Virus record (IMG/VR): IMGVR_UViG_3300030102_003785
Coordinates: 9,505 to 40,125 of that record
DNA length: 30,621 nt
Source of the DNA: a virus
Reading direction: 5' to 3' (one strand)
Positions 16,032-24,140 of the stretch are shown piece after piece. Both the position numbers and the translations under genes were made by a program. A model generated the notes under the pieces. That model saw only the letters and a list, made by a program, of their open reading frames with translations. It was not told where the DNA came from and made no database searches. Each line of letters begins with the position of its first letter. The stretch's first letter is position 1.

Positions 16032-18140
16032 TCAGGTCTTAGAGGAAAGTGGGTGTCCCTTTGGAAATAAATCTGTATCATGCTTGCCACCTTGAAATCT
16101 ACCAGTTCTCAATGCAAATAAATAACTATTCACTCTGGCGTACGCCCACTGATCTGGTCCACTTACATTAGGTCTAACACTGCTTGGATTAGATCTGTAT
16201 GCACCTACACCTCTACGAAATACTGCTTCAAGCATTCTTACAGTGGCTCTTTTTTTTGGATTATCGCCATACTTCTCATTATGTTTATCCACTTTTTTCT
16301 TAAGTGCTTCTTTTACTTTAGATGAAACTTGTTTTTCATCAGCAACAACTGAAATATGTTTATCATCATCTAATGGTTCAAAATCCTCTAACTGTTTTCT
16401 GCCTTCAAGCTTTTTTGTCAGTTCAAGAATGACATCTTTCATACCTTGTTGACCAAGATTACCAATAACTCCCCATTTGATTTGCGCTACGATTCCTGCA
16501 ACATTTGATAAATTTGGTTCTTTGCTACCACTTCTGAATGCTTGTCCATCTCTAAAATGTCTTGCTGCCCATGATTCCCTTTCTTTTATCCATTTTAAAA
16601 CTGCAGGTGATTCAGAACCATCTCTTGCTCTACCCCATAACATATAAGCTTCATTACCTCTTATATTTCCACCTGCTTTCCAGATTTGTTTACCCACACC
16701 TTCGTTTTTTAAATTAGTAGCAAAGGTATAATCAAACTGTGGATATTGACTATTTCTTAAAGAGATTTTTTTGTTATCACCTCTTTTTGGAAAATTTGTT
16801 ACATCATTCTTTTCTTCTTCCAACATGAATTCATCTTCAAACTCATCATCGTATTCTTTTAGATCATCTTCATTTATTGGATTATCAGGTTTCTCAACAC
16901 CTTCATCTGTTAATGGGAACAATGTAGCAGATATATATAAATCATCTGCACCATCAACAGGTTGTAATCCTATAATTTCTCTAGCTTCGTTTCTTGTCAT
17001 AATACCTTCACGCACTGCTGATGTGACATTCTCGTATATCTTTCTTCTTCTTTCTGATAACGCAGGTATTGCATCAATATCAAATTCTAATTGTAATCTA
17101 TCGTCAAACATAGGAACTAACCATTCATTTAAGTCAGAAGATAGTTTTCTTAAATGTGGAATAATTGTTTCTTCATACAGTGCTAATCGTGCTTCAGCTA
17201 CATTTGCATATGTTTGTGCATCAGGTACACCTACTAATTGATTAGGTACACCAAAGCACATAGCAATATCTGTTGCACTCATGTGTTTTAAGTTAAGAAA
17301 ATCCATATCTTTTGGAGATAGTCCCATTTCTCGCCAATCAAAATCACCTTCCAATAACAATGGTCTTCCTGCATTATTTGTGCCACTGAATCTGTTGTTT
17401 AGGTCAGTTAGTAATTGTTGTCTTTGTGATTCTGTTAAGTTTACTGGAAAGCCTTGATCATCTTGTGGTTTAAATATGACTGCACCACTTGGTCTTGCAC
17501 CATTACCTAAAAGATTTACATTATGCTTACTTGCCATATTAAATTGATCTACCTCTACAGCAGCAGCACTCATTGGTGATAAACCATAATAATCATCTAA
17601 TGGATTCCACAGCTTAATATGTTTTAACTCACTAAAACCATTTTCTTGATCTATCTCATAAGTTTCATGGACTCTACCATTCATTATGTATTCATATCTT
17701 TCAGGTATAGGTTTACCACTACCTTTAATAACTATTCTGTCAGGTCTAAGTTGATGCAATTCTTGTGGTGCACCATTTTCTGCACCAAGTTTTAATATGT
17801 ATGCATTACCACTTAATAATACATAACCAAATAAACTGTTAAAAAACTCTGAATAAGATTGCAAGGGATTTGGTCTATTGAGTAAATTAATTAATGGGTG
17901 TTGTTCAATTATCTGATCACCAGCTTTCAAGATAAATGGCACAGCACTTGCACCTTTAGATATTTCGTTAACGCATCTGTAAACAATTGCATTTTTTAGA
18001 TAGCCTTCTTTTGCTAGATCTTGGTATTTATAAGTTTTGCTATCACTTGACCCAACACCAAAATAACCCATCATACCTGTTTGTTTTTGTTCAACAGGTT
18101 TAATGTTGAAGAGTCTTTGTAAAAATGTTTGCTCTGCCAT
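16032..18140 (-). CDS. Portal protein, HK97 family, with long C-terminal extension
   Basis: 702 residues; the portal itself normally takes about 400-450. Residues 1 to about 420 show HK97-type portal features: AIVYRCVNEISKGASAVPF near the N-terminus, HPLINLLNRPNP, the LLSGNAYI segment, FNMASKHNVNLLGNGARPSG, and EARLALYEETIIPHLRKL. An acidic linker (EEDEFEDEFMLEEE type) follows. The extra 270 residues hold two recognisable pieces: one with LKWIKERESWAARHFRDG and AQIKWGVIGNLG, and one with ATVRMLEAVFRRGVGAYR, ending RTGRFQGGKHDTDLFPKGHP. Such pieces occur in other phage head proteins without assigned function. It overlaps the terminase gene by one base. The portal is the DNA channel and packaging motor dock. 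Confidence 0.9.
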   Translation of the reverse strand: MAEQTFLQRLFNIKPVEQKQTGMMGYFGVGSSDSKTYKYQDLAKEGYLKNAIVYRCVNEISKGASAVPFILKAGDQIIEQHPLINLLNRPNPLQSYSEFFNSLFGYVLLSGNAYILKLGAENGAPQELHQLRPDRIVIKGSGKPIPERYEYIMNGRVHETYEIDQENGFSELKHIKLWNPLDDYYGLSPMSAAAVEVDQFNMASKHNVNLLGNGARPSGAVIFKPQDDQGFPVNLTESQRQQLLTDLNNRFSGTNNAGRPLLLEGDFDWREMGLSPKDMDFLNLKHMSATDIAMCFGVPNQLVGVPDAQTYANVAEARLALYEETIIPHLRKLSSDLNEWLVPMFDDRLQLEFDIDAIPALSERRRKIYENVTSAVREGIMTRNEAREIIGLQPVDGADDLYISATLFPLTDEGVEKPDNPINEDDLKEYDDEFEDEFMLEEEKNDVTNFPKRGDNKKISLRNSQYPQFDYTFATNLKNEGVGKQIWKAGGNIRGNEAYMLWGRARDGSESPAVLKWIKERESWAARHFRDGQAFRSGSKEPNLSNVAGIVAQIKWGVIGNLGQQGMKDVILELTKKLEGRKQLEDFEPLDDDKHISVVADEKQVSSKVKEALKKKVDKHNEKYGDNPKKRATVRMLEAVFRRGVGAYRSNPSSVRPNVSGPDQWAYARVNSYLFALRTGRFQGGKHDTDLFPKGHPLSSKT

Positions 18141-19441
18141 CAGCTTATTCTCCAGTTAACCTCTCCTCTTGATTTACTTAATTCAGTTAGTCCCCAAACT
18201 AAAGCATCAAGACGATCAGGTGAAATATTGCTCTCGCCAGTATAACTGCACATTTGCTCTTCTAACTCAGGAAATACACCCACATGATGTACTCGCCTTT
18301 GTTCATACAAAGCTGAGATTGGTTCAGCCCTCAAAATTTTACCTCTGGTTGCTCTGACACTTCTATAAGGTACATTATAATCATAATTCCTTATAAGTCT
18401 TTCAACCAAATCGCCACCATTGTTGACTTCACATACTATCATATCAGCATTCCACTCATAATATGAAGTTATTGCCATTCTACCCCATTTCTCTGGTTTG
18501 TGTCTTCCTGACAAATCTTCAAGTACATAAAAATGATTATTGAAATCTTTACCTACTACTATAATACCAGTTTCATCAGAATTTTCATTAGCTGTGACTG
18601 CAGGATCTATTCCAACTATTATTTTTTGTAATTCAACTTCTTTATCAACTCTTGTTTCTTCAATCAAATCAGGTGTCCATAAAGCACCTTCTACCTTATC
18701 AATTATCTCTGCATATAATTCTTGTTGACCAAGATTTGTGCCTTCATATTTATCTTTAAGCATTTTCAAAGCACTTTCTGCAAGGTTATCAGCGTTTTCA
18801 AATGTGTTGCCTTTTGTGACAGCTACATCATCTCTATCTACTAATTCTTTAACAAGCTTTGTTGGTCTTGGCGTTGTTGTAATAATACATTGTGGATTCT
18901 CTCCTAAACGCAGACCAAACATAAGCTGATCAAAAGCTTCAGGGTATCTCCAACTTGCTATCTCATCGCACCATGCTCTATGAAACTGTGGACCACGCAA
19001 CCTATCAGGCTCTTGTGCAGCATATCCTGTAATTTTAGATCCATTATATAATCTAATCTCTGATACACTTGATGAATAACCTTTTTGATCTCTACTTGAT
19101 ATGAAACAATCCTTTGGAATGATAGAAAGCAGACCACTTGGACCACCAAAACAAACTCTTCTTAAATCACCATGAGTTGGTGCAACTACAGCACAATTAA
19201 CATTTTCATGTCGCAGTGCAAATAATGCAATATCTTGTGCACCTGTTCTTGTTTTACCAAAACCTCTACCTGCTAATAAGAGCCAAATGAAATGCTCATC
19301 TTTAGGTTGAAGTTGTTTATCTCTTGCAGTCTTAAGCCAATCAGTGCGTAGTTTGAACGCTTCTGCTTCTGCTTTCTTCAACTGTGTCAAGCAGTTCCAT
19401 AGCTCGTTTGAATGCTTCGTTGTTTTCGTTAATTGTGGCAT
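18140..19441 (-). CDS. terL: Terminase large subunit (packaging ATPase and nuclease)
   Basis: 433 residues, typical length. ATPase: Walker A LLLAGRGFGKTRTG (residues 55-67) and Walker B with acidic D159-E160 in WCDEIASW. Nuclease: D279 in IVGIDPAV, E338 in VCEVNNGGD, and D409/D412 in SPDRLDALVWGL, the expected RNase H-like acidic set. It drives DNA into the prohead and cuts the concatemer. The chosen ATG at 19441 overlaps the small subunit gene by 101 bases. I kept it because about 50 residues before the Walker A is usual for this family and a shorter start would remove conserved N-terminal helix. Confidence 0.93.
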   Translation of the reverse strand: MPQLTKTTKHSNELWNCLTQLKKAEAEAFKLRTDWLKTARDKQLQPKDEHFIWLLLAGRGFGKTRTGAQDIALFALRHENVNCAVVAPTHGDLRRVCFGGPSGLLSIIPKDCFISSRDQKGYSSSVSEIRLYNGSKITGYAAQEPDRLRGPQFHRAWCDEIASWRYPEAFDQLMFGLRLGENPQCIITTTPRPTKLVKELVDRDDVAVTKGNTFENADNLAESALKMLKDKYEGTNLGQQELYAEIIDKVEGALWTPDLIEETRVDKEVELQKIIVGIDPAVTANENSDETGIIVVGKDFNNHFYVLEDLSGRHKPEKWGRMAITSYYEWNADMIVCEVNNGGDLVERLIRNYDYNVPYRSVRATRGKILRAEPISALYEQRRVHHVGVFPELEEQMCSYTGESNISPDRLDALVWGLTELSKSRGEVNWRIS

Positions 19442-19898
19442 CTATATTATGTGTTGCTTCTCCTAATGCAAGTTTTGCTACTTTTTGTGTGATTGAAATA
19501 GCTTGTGCTATTGAAGTTAGTTGTGAAGGTGGTAATCCAATTTTGCCATTTTGCATATCTTTATTATTCTTGCTTATGACTTGTGCAATTGTTGCAAATA
19601 CAGCTTCAGCTAAATTTACTGAATTATCATCTATCTTTTTAGACTTTTCTGCCCTTTCATTAGACCTTTTTGCATCAAGCTTTTTTGTATATTCACCATA
19701 GAATTGTTCTTTTTGTATTTTCCAATTTTCATTTCTTGCAACTCTATATACTGTGCTTTGTGCAACTTTATATTTTTTTATTAGTTCATCCAATGTTGGA
19801 AATATTATATTGTCATCTACTGATATGCCCTGAACAAAATCATTTCTGATCTTAATCTTTTTTGCATTTGTAAGTTTTGTTGATACTTTTTTGTTCAT
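19341..19898 (-). CDS. terS: Terminase small subunit-like DNA-binding protein
   Basis: 185 residues. A helix-turn-helix lies at about residues 33-58 (FPTLDELIKKYKVAQSTVYRVARNENW). A long helical middle region (about 60-150), rich in Lys and Ala, fits an oligomerisation core. The protein has the size, position and HTH-first layout of small terminases that recognise the packaging site. The C-terminal 33 residues are encoded in DNA that also encodes the start of the large subunit in another frame. It is the first gene of the structural arm, facing the divergent early genes across about 145 bases. Small terminases diverge fast, so the name depends mainly on context. Confidence 0.8.
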   Translation of the reverse strand: MNKKVSTKLTNAKKIKIRNDFVQGISVDDNIIFPTLDELIKKYKVAQSTVYRVARNENWKIQKEQFYGEYTKKLDAKRSNERAEKSKKIDDNSVNLAEAVFATIAQVISKNNKDMQNGKIGLPPSQLTSIAQAISITQKVAKLALGEATHNIDATINENNEAFKRAMELLDTVEESRSRSVQTTH

Positions 19899-19972
19899 TT
19901 TTTATCAAATATTATCAGCATAATAAATTAATTTTGCTTTTGATTACAGCTTTTACAGATAATACTAACATA

Positions 19973-20016
19973 ATATTCCGAATAAGGCTTGTTTAAATTA
20001 ATTATTTGGGAATAAT
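19973..20016 (+). promoter_or_regulatory. Early promoter P1 with conserved upstream element
   Basis: ATATTCC at 19973-19979, AGG at 19985-19987, a -35 box TTGTTT at 19989-19994, a 16-base spacer and a -10 box AATAAT at 20011-20016. Three other promoters in the window share the same elements at identical distances. The transcript would begin near 20023, leaving a short leader with GGAG ahead of the ATG at 20044. Confidence 0.75.
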
Positions 20017-20043
20017 CATAATTATAAATTGAAGGAGAGTGAA

Positions 20044-20274
20044 ATGATTAATTTAAAACTTACAAAAAAACAAGCAGAAGTAGTTAGTTACTGGCTTGAA
20101 TTTGGTGATTGTGCTTCAAATGAAAATTATGAAATTGCCAAAAAACGCTGTAAAGATAAATTCTTACGACAATGGATAGATTCTGAAAGAGAAGAAAGAG
20201 ACTATTGGAAATATCATGCTAAAGCTTGTAGCGACATAGGTTATAAATTGCATAAACAAATTAATAAGGAGTGA
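20044..20274 (+). CDS. Small early protein, function unknown
   Basis: 76 residues. The ATG at 20044 is preceded by GAAGGAGAG at good distance; an in-frame TTG at 20029 overlaps that site and is rejected. The sequence is helical and charged, beginning MINLKLTKKQAEVVSYWLEFG and later EREERDYWKYHAKACSDIGY. The first half could be a small DNA- or protein-binding helical domain, but I recognise no family. It is the first gene after promoter P1 and ends just before the next gene's ribosome-binding site. Confidence 0.7.
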   Translation: MINLKLTKKQAEVVSYWLEFGDCASNENYEIAKKRCKDKFLRQWIDSEREERDYWKYHAKACSDIGYKLHKQINKE

Positions 20275-20276
20275 AA

Positions 20277-20705
20277 ATGGGTAATAGAGCAGTAATAACA
20301 ATTAAAAATGAACACATACCAAAAGATGATTGGACATCTTTGTACTTACATTGGAATGGTGGTCGTGATTCTGTAGTGCCTTTTTTAAAAGTAGCTAAAT
20401 TATATGGTATTAGATGTAATGTAGATCCAAGTTATGGTATTGCCAGACTATGTCAGCTTATTGGTAACTGGATTGGTGGTACTTATTCTTTAGGTGTTGG
20501 CAAATATACAACTTATCATAAAGAGAGTTTAGACAATGGTGTTTATATTATTGATAATTGGGAAATTGTTGATAGAGAGTTTTTTGAAGGTGAAGAGCAA
20601 AACGAATATGATGAAGAAGAGTTTATCAAAGATATAAGAGCAGTAAATGATAAAATATTTGGTCATGAAGAAAATAATGTGACTGAAATTCATGTTTACA
20701 AATAA
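20277..20705 (+). CDS. MGNRAVIT-type conserved phage/plasmid protein, function unknown
   Basis: 142 residues. The ATG at 20277 follows AAGGAG. The pattern MGNRAVITI, then LYLHWNGGRDSVVPFLKVA, RLCQLIGNWIGG, LGVGKYTT, and DNGVYIIDNWEIVDREFF recalls a family of unknown function found across phages and plasmids of diverse bacteria. The C-terminus is acidic. It is likely a soluble cytoplasmic protein. Its position behind promoter P1 makes it an early gene, possibly for host takeover, but no activity can be assigned. Confidence 0.8.
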   Translation: MGNRAVITIKNEHIPKDDWTSLYLHWNGGRDSVVPFLKVAKLYGIRCNVDPSYGIARLCQLIGNWIGGTYSLGVGKYTTYHKESLDNGVYIIDNWEIVDREFFEGEEQNEYDEEEFIKDIRAVNDKIFGHEENNVTEIHVYK

Positions 20706-20748
20706 TATTCCTTTTTAGGTTTGTATTTATGGCAATACTGGGCATAAT
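20705..20748 (+). promoter_or_regulatory. Early promoter P2 with conserved upstream element
   Basis: ATATTCC at 20705-20711, AGG at 20717-20719, -35 TTGTAT at 20721-20726, 16-base spacer, -10 CATAAT at 20743-20748. The start codon of the replication gene is at 20755, seven bases after the -10 box, where transcription itself would be expected to begin. There is no ribosome-binding site, so the mRNA may be leaderless. Confidence 0.75.
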
Positions 20749-20754
20749 AAATCA

Positions 20755-21387
20755 ATGTCCATAGAAATGATGAATAGTGCTTGGAACACTGACGATCTCA
20801 CTCCAACAAAAAAACTTATATTACTTTTATTAGGTAGCTATGCTGATGAAAATCACCAGTGCTACCCTTCACACAAACATATTGCTAAAAAGATTGGTTT
20901 AAAAGATACGAAGGGCATACAAAAAACAATTAAAGAGTTTGAACAACTTGGTTATCTAAGGATTGAAAGAAGAACAAAGCAAAATGGTGCATATACATCT
21001 AACAAATACACTTTGACACTGCCATTGGGTGTTAGCACCCATAGGGGTAATAAAAGGGTGAGGGAAGGGGCAGAAACACCTGTTAATACAAAAGAAGAAA
21101 CAAAAACTTTTATTTATACAGATGAATTTGAAACATTTTGGGATCTATATCCAAGAAAAGTAGCTAAAAAGAACGCATACAAATTTTTTAAAAAAGTACC
21201 TGCAAAAGATTATGATTTACTAATTGCTTCAATAAAAAATTTAGGTAAATCAAAAATTGACATAAAGTACATTCCATATCCAGCAACTTGGTTAAATCAA
21301 GAAAGGTGGAAGGATAAATTTGAAGATATTAAGGAAGATCAAACAAATAAATCTACATCAAACTGGCATGATGATCTAGATATATAG
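20755..21387 (+). CDS. Replication initiator-like protein with winged-helix N-terminus
   Basis: 210 residues. Residues 1-90 form a helix-turn-helix_36-type domain: MSIEMMNSAWNTDDLTPTKKLILLLLGSYAD, CYPSHKHIAKKIGLKDTKGIQKTIKEFEQLGYLRIERR. A linker follows. The C-terminal part, YTDEFETFWDLYPRKVAKKNAYKFFKK … YIPYPATWLNQERWKD, is typical of phage O-like/DnaD-like replication proteins. It probably binds the origin and recruits host or phage helicase. I chose the ATG at 20755 because family members start with a similar MSI-x-x-MN-x-AW. There is no Shine-Dalgarno sequence. The stop lies in a palindrome shared with the stop of the convergent kinase gene. Confidence 0.85.
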   Translation: MSIEMMNSAWNTDDLTPTKKLILLLLGSYADENHQCYPSHKHIAKKIGLKDTKGIQKTIKEFEQLGYLRIERRTKQNGAYTSNKYTLTLPLGVSTHRGNKRVREGAETPVNTKEETKTFIYTDEFETFWDLYPRKVAKKNAYKFFKKVPAKDYDLLIASIKNLGKSKIDIKYIPYPATWLNQERWKDKFEDIKEDQTNKSTSNWHDDLDI

Positions 21388-21903
21388 ATCTTCATATATT
21401 TTATTTGCTAATTTTTTTGTATCGTCTAGGTCATGTAGTTCATAAAAAGATGTATGCTCTGAGATAATTGGATCAAACAAGATGTTATTGATCTTAGTTT
21501 TTCTGCCTTTTAAAAAAGATTCTTTCTGATTGTCATCTCTCTCAATATGTCTTTGCTTTAAAGTTTCATCATTATTTCTTAAAACAATTATTTGTGTATC
21601 AAAGTTATCAATACATTTTTTTAAAATTTGTTTAGTAAAAAGTCTATCTCCTTCAAAAAGTATATTTGTTTTTGTAATATCTAAAAATTTAATCATATCT
21701 ACAGGTGCAGCCATGCTTAACCTATCTGTACCACCAAACTTTTGACCTTCTGGGTAATGACCAATAATACAAGTATTTTTATACATTGATCCATTTAATA
21801 ATTTAAACTTCCAATGTTTTTTTAAGCCACATAAAGATATAACTTCACGCATTAAAGTAGATTTACCACTTGCAGGAACACCACCAATAGCTATGCATTT
21901 CAT
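21376..21903 (-). CDS. P-loop kinase of the DNA hypermodification cassette (candidate 5-hmdU DNA kinase)
   Basis: 175 residues. Walker A is GGVPASGKST at residues 7-16. A Walker B-like strand is NILFEGDRLF (E84, D86). Arg-rich lid-like residues (KQRHIERDD) follow near 115-123, as in small nucleoside/nucleotide kinases. On its own it would be an unassigned P-loop kinase. Its ATGA overlap with an aGPT-PPlase/HMUDK-type helical gene and its operon with a TET/JBP dioxygenase suggest it phosphorylates hydroxymethyl-pyrimidines in DNA, the activating step known for 5-hydroxymethyluracil DNA kinases of phages such as SP10 and ViI. The fold is clear; the substrate is inferred. Confidence 0.8.
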   Translation of the reverse strand: MKCIAIGGVPASGKSTLMREVISLCGLKKHWKFKLLNGSMYKNTCIIGHYPEGQKFGGTDRLSMAAPVDMIKFLDITKTNILFEGDRLFTKQILKKCIDNFDTQIIVLRNNDETLKQRHIERDDNQKESFLKGRKTKINNILFDPIISEHTSFYELHDLDDTKKLANKIYEDLYI

Positions 21904-22874
21904 AATGTATTGTAATTAAAAGTACCTGTATCAAGAAACACATCATAAAGATTATCTCTTATATTCCTACTAGCACTTTGTGATTTAAATAAAGTTTCTT
22001 CTCTTGCGTCCCAAAATACTTGCCAATCAATACCAAACCAATCATCACCTTCTACCTTTTTTATCTCTTCAGCTTGTCTATCTAAATAATAGCCAAGATA
22101 CCTACCTCTACTTTTTCTATATATTTTTTTGTAGCTACACAATAAGGTTTCCATTTGGTAATAATCCATTTCAATATTATATTGATCTAATAATTCATTT
22201 TTAATATTTATTGCTTCATGATTCATATAATCAATGCACGATCTATGTAATTTTTTATCAATCCAATCATCTTTATTTAATGCATAACAAAAGCCATTTC
22301 TATGCGATCTACTACCAGAGTAGTCCTCTAATTTCAGATCACTAGGGTTTAGATCTACTCCAACACAATCTTTAAGTGTCTGCATATAATACCAAGTTGA
22401 GTATCTGCCAAATTTGTATAAATTTTTGTTGATTGTTTGCCAAAGGAAATCAAAAGATTGTTTTTGAATAAAGTTATTGAATCTCTCTCGTTGTGTGCCT
22501 GTTTTGTTATTGTGATTTATCCATTTTTTATAACTAGCAAATTGTTGCGGAAGATAGCCTTTATTATATTTAGTGTCAGTTTGATAACGCAATCTTTTGT
22601 AATTTTCGTCATTCCACCATTTAAGTCTGTCTTGATCAACAAGTTCATAGTCAGGAAATTCATTCCAAATAATCCAAGCTGTTGGTAAATGATAAGTTGT
22701 CCCATATATCCAAGCAATCCAATATTTTTGCTCTATATTATGCTCGTATCTATCAAAAAGATAATTTAATAACCATAGTGCAGGATCACAATCATTGTTT
22801 TTAATTGACCAAGCACACCAATTAATAAATCCTGACCTACGATTTTCAGGCAATCTATAATCAATATTACTCAT
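21900..22874 (-). CDS. aGPT-PPlase / 5-hmdU DNA kinase helical-domain protein (thymine hypermodification)
   Basis: 324 residues, all-helical and rich in aromatic residues. Key motifs are FGRYSTWYYMQTL (155-167), D-L-N-P-S-D-L-K-L-E-D and SGSRSHRNGFC (186-196). The SGS-x-SHRNG motif is what I associate with the alpha-glutamyl/putrescinyl thymine pyrophosphorylase and HMUDK helical-domain families. These have a DNA glycosylase-like fold and act on pyrophosphoryl-hmU in DNA, or support the kinase step. It overlaps the acetyltransferase gene by eight bases and the kinase gene by four. In some phages the helical and kinase parts work together or are fused; here they are separate genes. Whether this copy transfers a side chain or only assists the kinase cannot be decided from sequence. 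Confidence 0.8.
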   Translation of the reverse strand: MSNIDYRLPENRRSGFINWCAWSIKNNDCDPALWLLNYLFDRYEHNIEQKYWIAWIYGTTYHLPTAWIIWNEFPDYELVDQDRLKWWNDENYKRLRYQTDTKYNKGYLPQQFASYKKWINHNNKTGTQRERFNNFIQKQSFDFLWQTINKNLYKFGRYSTWYYMQTLKDCVGVDLNPSDLKLEDYSGSRSHRNGFCYALNKDDWIDKKLHRSCIDYMNHEAINIKNELLDQYNIEMDYYQMETLLCSYKKIYRKSRGRYLGYYLDRQAEEIKKVEGDDWFGIDWQVFWDAREETLFKSQSASRNIRDNLYDVFLDTGTFNYNTL

Positions 22875-23481
22875 TAAACAAATGTTTTCTTAACCAGCAA
22901 TCACCAGCTTTTTGTATCGCTTGATATGTCATCATTAATTTATTGTTTGATAACTGTAGTGTTTCAATATCTTCAGTCTTTAATTTATTGCATATTTTTT
23001 CTTCAGGTATTAATAGACTTGGATTTTTTAGACCTTGCTCACGAAATTTAATTTGTTCTTGACTGCTTTCTTTTAATGGTTGATCTGATCTTAAACTGCC
23101 TTGCTTATCAACAGACCAAAAAACTAATCCATTTTTTTTGTGGAAACCTATGCTATCTGGTGTACATGATAATTTTATCCTTTGCATACCTCTTTTAATG
23201 CAATATTTTGCATGAAGATCCCAGACTTCTCTGCCATATCCTTTACCCTCTTTACCTTGTAATGTGACAATCTCATATAAATTTACATATTTAGTTCTAT
23301 CACTTCTTGTTGCAAATATAAGACTGACATATTCATTATCATCAACTAAAGCAAAGGGTGGGTGTTTATCATAATTACCAAATCTGATCCACAAACTATG
23401 TGAAGCTTTTAAAAAATTAGTATTACTACCTGATTTAGATTTTTTTATAATATCTTCTACTTCATAATCTTTAATAAACAT
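22867..23481 (-). CDS. GNAT-family N-acetyltransferase of the modification cassette
   Basis: 204 residues. The GNAT core runs from about residue 30 to 125. Strands around EYVSLIFATR and YVNLYEIVTLQG lead into the acetyl-CoA pyrophosphate loop GKEGKGYGREVW (76-87). After that come a helix, the strand QRIKLSCTPDS and the FHKKNGLVFW motif common near the end of GNAT domains. The C-terminal 70 residues are charged and helical, outside the usual core. In a thymine-modification operon, GNAT enzymes are predicted to acylate an amine on the base side chain (known association from comparative genomics of phage base modification). It begins in a TAATG junction with the amidotransferase gene. Confidence 0.85.
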   Translation of the reverse strand: MFIKDYEVEDIIKKSKSGSNTNFLKASHSLWIRFGNYDKHPPFALVDDNEYVSLIFATRSDRTKYVNLYEIVTLQGKEGKGYGREVWDLHAKYCIKRGMQRIKLSCTPDSIGFHKKNGLVFWSVDKQGSLRSDQPLKESSQEQIKFREQGLKNPSLLIPEEKICNKLKTEDIETLQLSNNKLMMTYQAIQKAGDCWLRKHLFNE

Positions 23482-24140
23482 TATTGTAGATCACCTTTAG
23501 ATTTTCTTATCATTACTTCATTTAAACCATTCTTACTTAATTTATAGTCAATACAACATTGTGTTTTGATAATGTTTTTTATGTTTGATCTAGCTAATAT
23601 ATCTTTTGTACTTGCTATGTAATATGTATTTTTATAGTTTGCATAATATAGTGGTCTTTGCTCATTGCGAAAAAATCTAATTGTAGGTGTATCTTTATTA
23701 TCAAGTAATATACATGACATAGATCCATCTAAATTTAATGGGTGTATATTTTTATTGTAATGTTTAAGTAAAATTTCTGAATCACACTTTGTATCAAATT
23801 TCATATTGTAAATTGATTGCCATTTTTTTGCGTCTGTTTGGGTCACAACACCATTATGCACAATAGCTACATCATCATATATTATTGGTTGGTTATATTG
23901 TAAATCGCTAGTGCTATATCTACAGTGTGCAATTAGATGTTTTGTTTTAATCTCAGGCAAATCAAACTTATCAGCTGAATGCTTAACTATTTTATGTTTA
24001 ATAATTGATTTATTATTTTCCCAATCAATCCATGACAGACCTGTAGCATGTTTACCTCTTATCATAGATTGTAAAAGTAAAGTTTGAATGATCTCCTGAT
24101 CAATATTTTTTTGGGAAAAGATCCCAATAACACCACACAT
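23481..24140 (-). CDS. Class II glutamine amidotransferase (Ntn hydrolase)
   Basis: 219 residues. The protein starts MCGVIGIF, so Met removal exposes Cys2 as the N-terminal nucleophile, as in GlmS, PurF and related GATase II enzymes. Other landmarks are HCRYSTSD (R74), AIVHNGVVTQ (N96-G97, oxyanion hole) and KCDSEILL (D120). It would split glutamine to release ammonia for a partner synthetase, but no synthetase domain is attached, since the family's glutaminase domain alone fills this length. In the operon it could aminate or amidate the hypermodified base side chain. It is joined by TAATG overlaps to the dioxygenase upstream and the acetyltransferase downstream. Confidence 0.88.
   Translation of the reverse strand: MCGVIGIFSQKNIDQEIIQTLLLQSMIRGKHATGLSWIDWENNKSIIKHKIVKHSADKFDLPEIKTKHLIAHCRYSTSDLQYNQPIIYDDVAIVHNGVVTQTDAKKWQSIYNMKFDTKCDSEILLKHYNKNIHPLNLDGSMSCILLDNKDTPTIRFFRNEQRPLYYANYKNTYYIASTKDILARSNIKNIIKTQCCIDYKLSKNGLNEVMIRKSKGDLQ

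Noticed and set aside
18958-19149. A 63-residue minus-strand frame inside the terminase gene
   Set aside because: It is in a shifted frame of the large terminase coding region, which is intact and has all catalytic motifs.
19919-19924. A fifth CATAAT box on the plus strand near 19919
   Set aside because: No TTG-type -35 is found 16 bases upstream and no ATATTCC element precedes it.
21530-22688. Plus-strand open frames opposite the kinase and aGPT/HMUDK-type genes
   Set aside because: They are hydrophobic shadow translations of the AT-rich minus-strand genes, with no start signals or family patterns.
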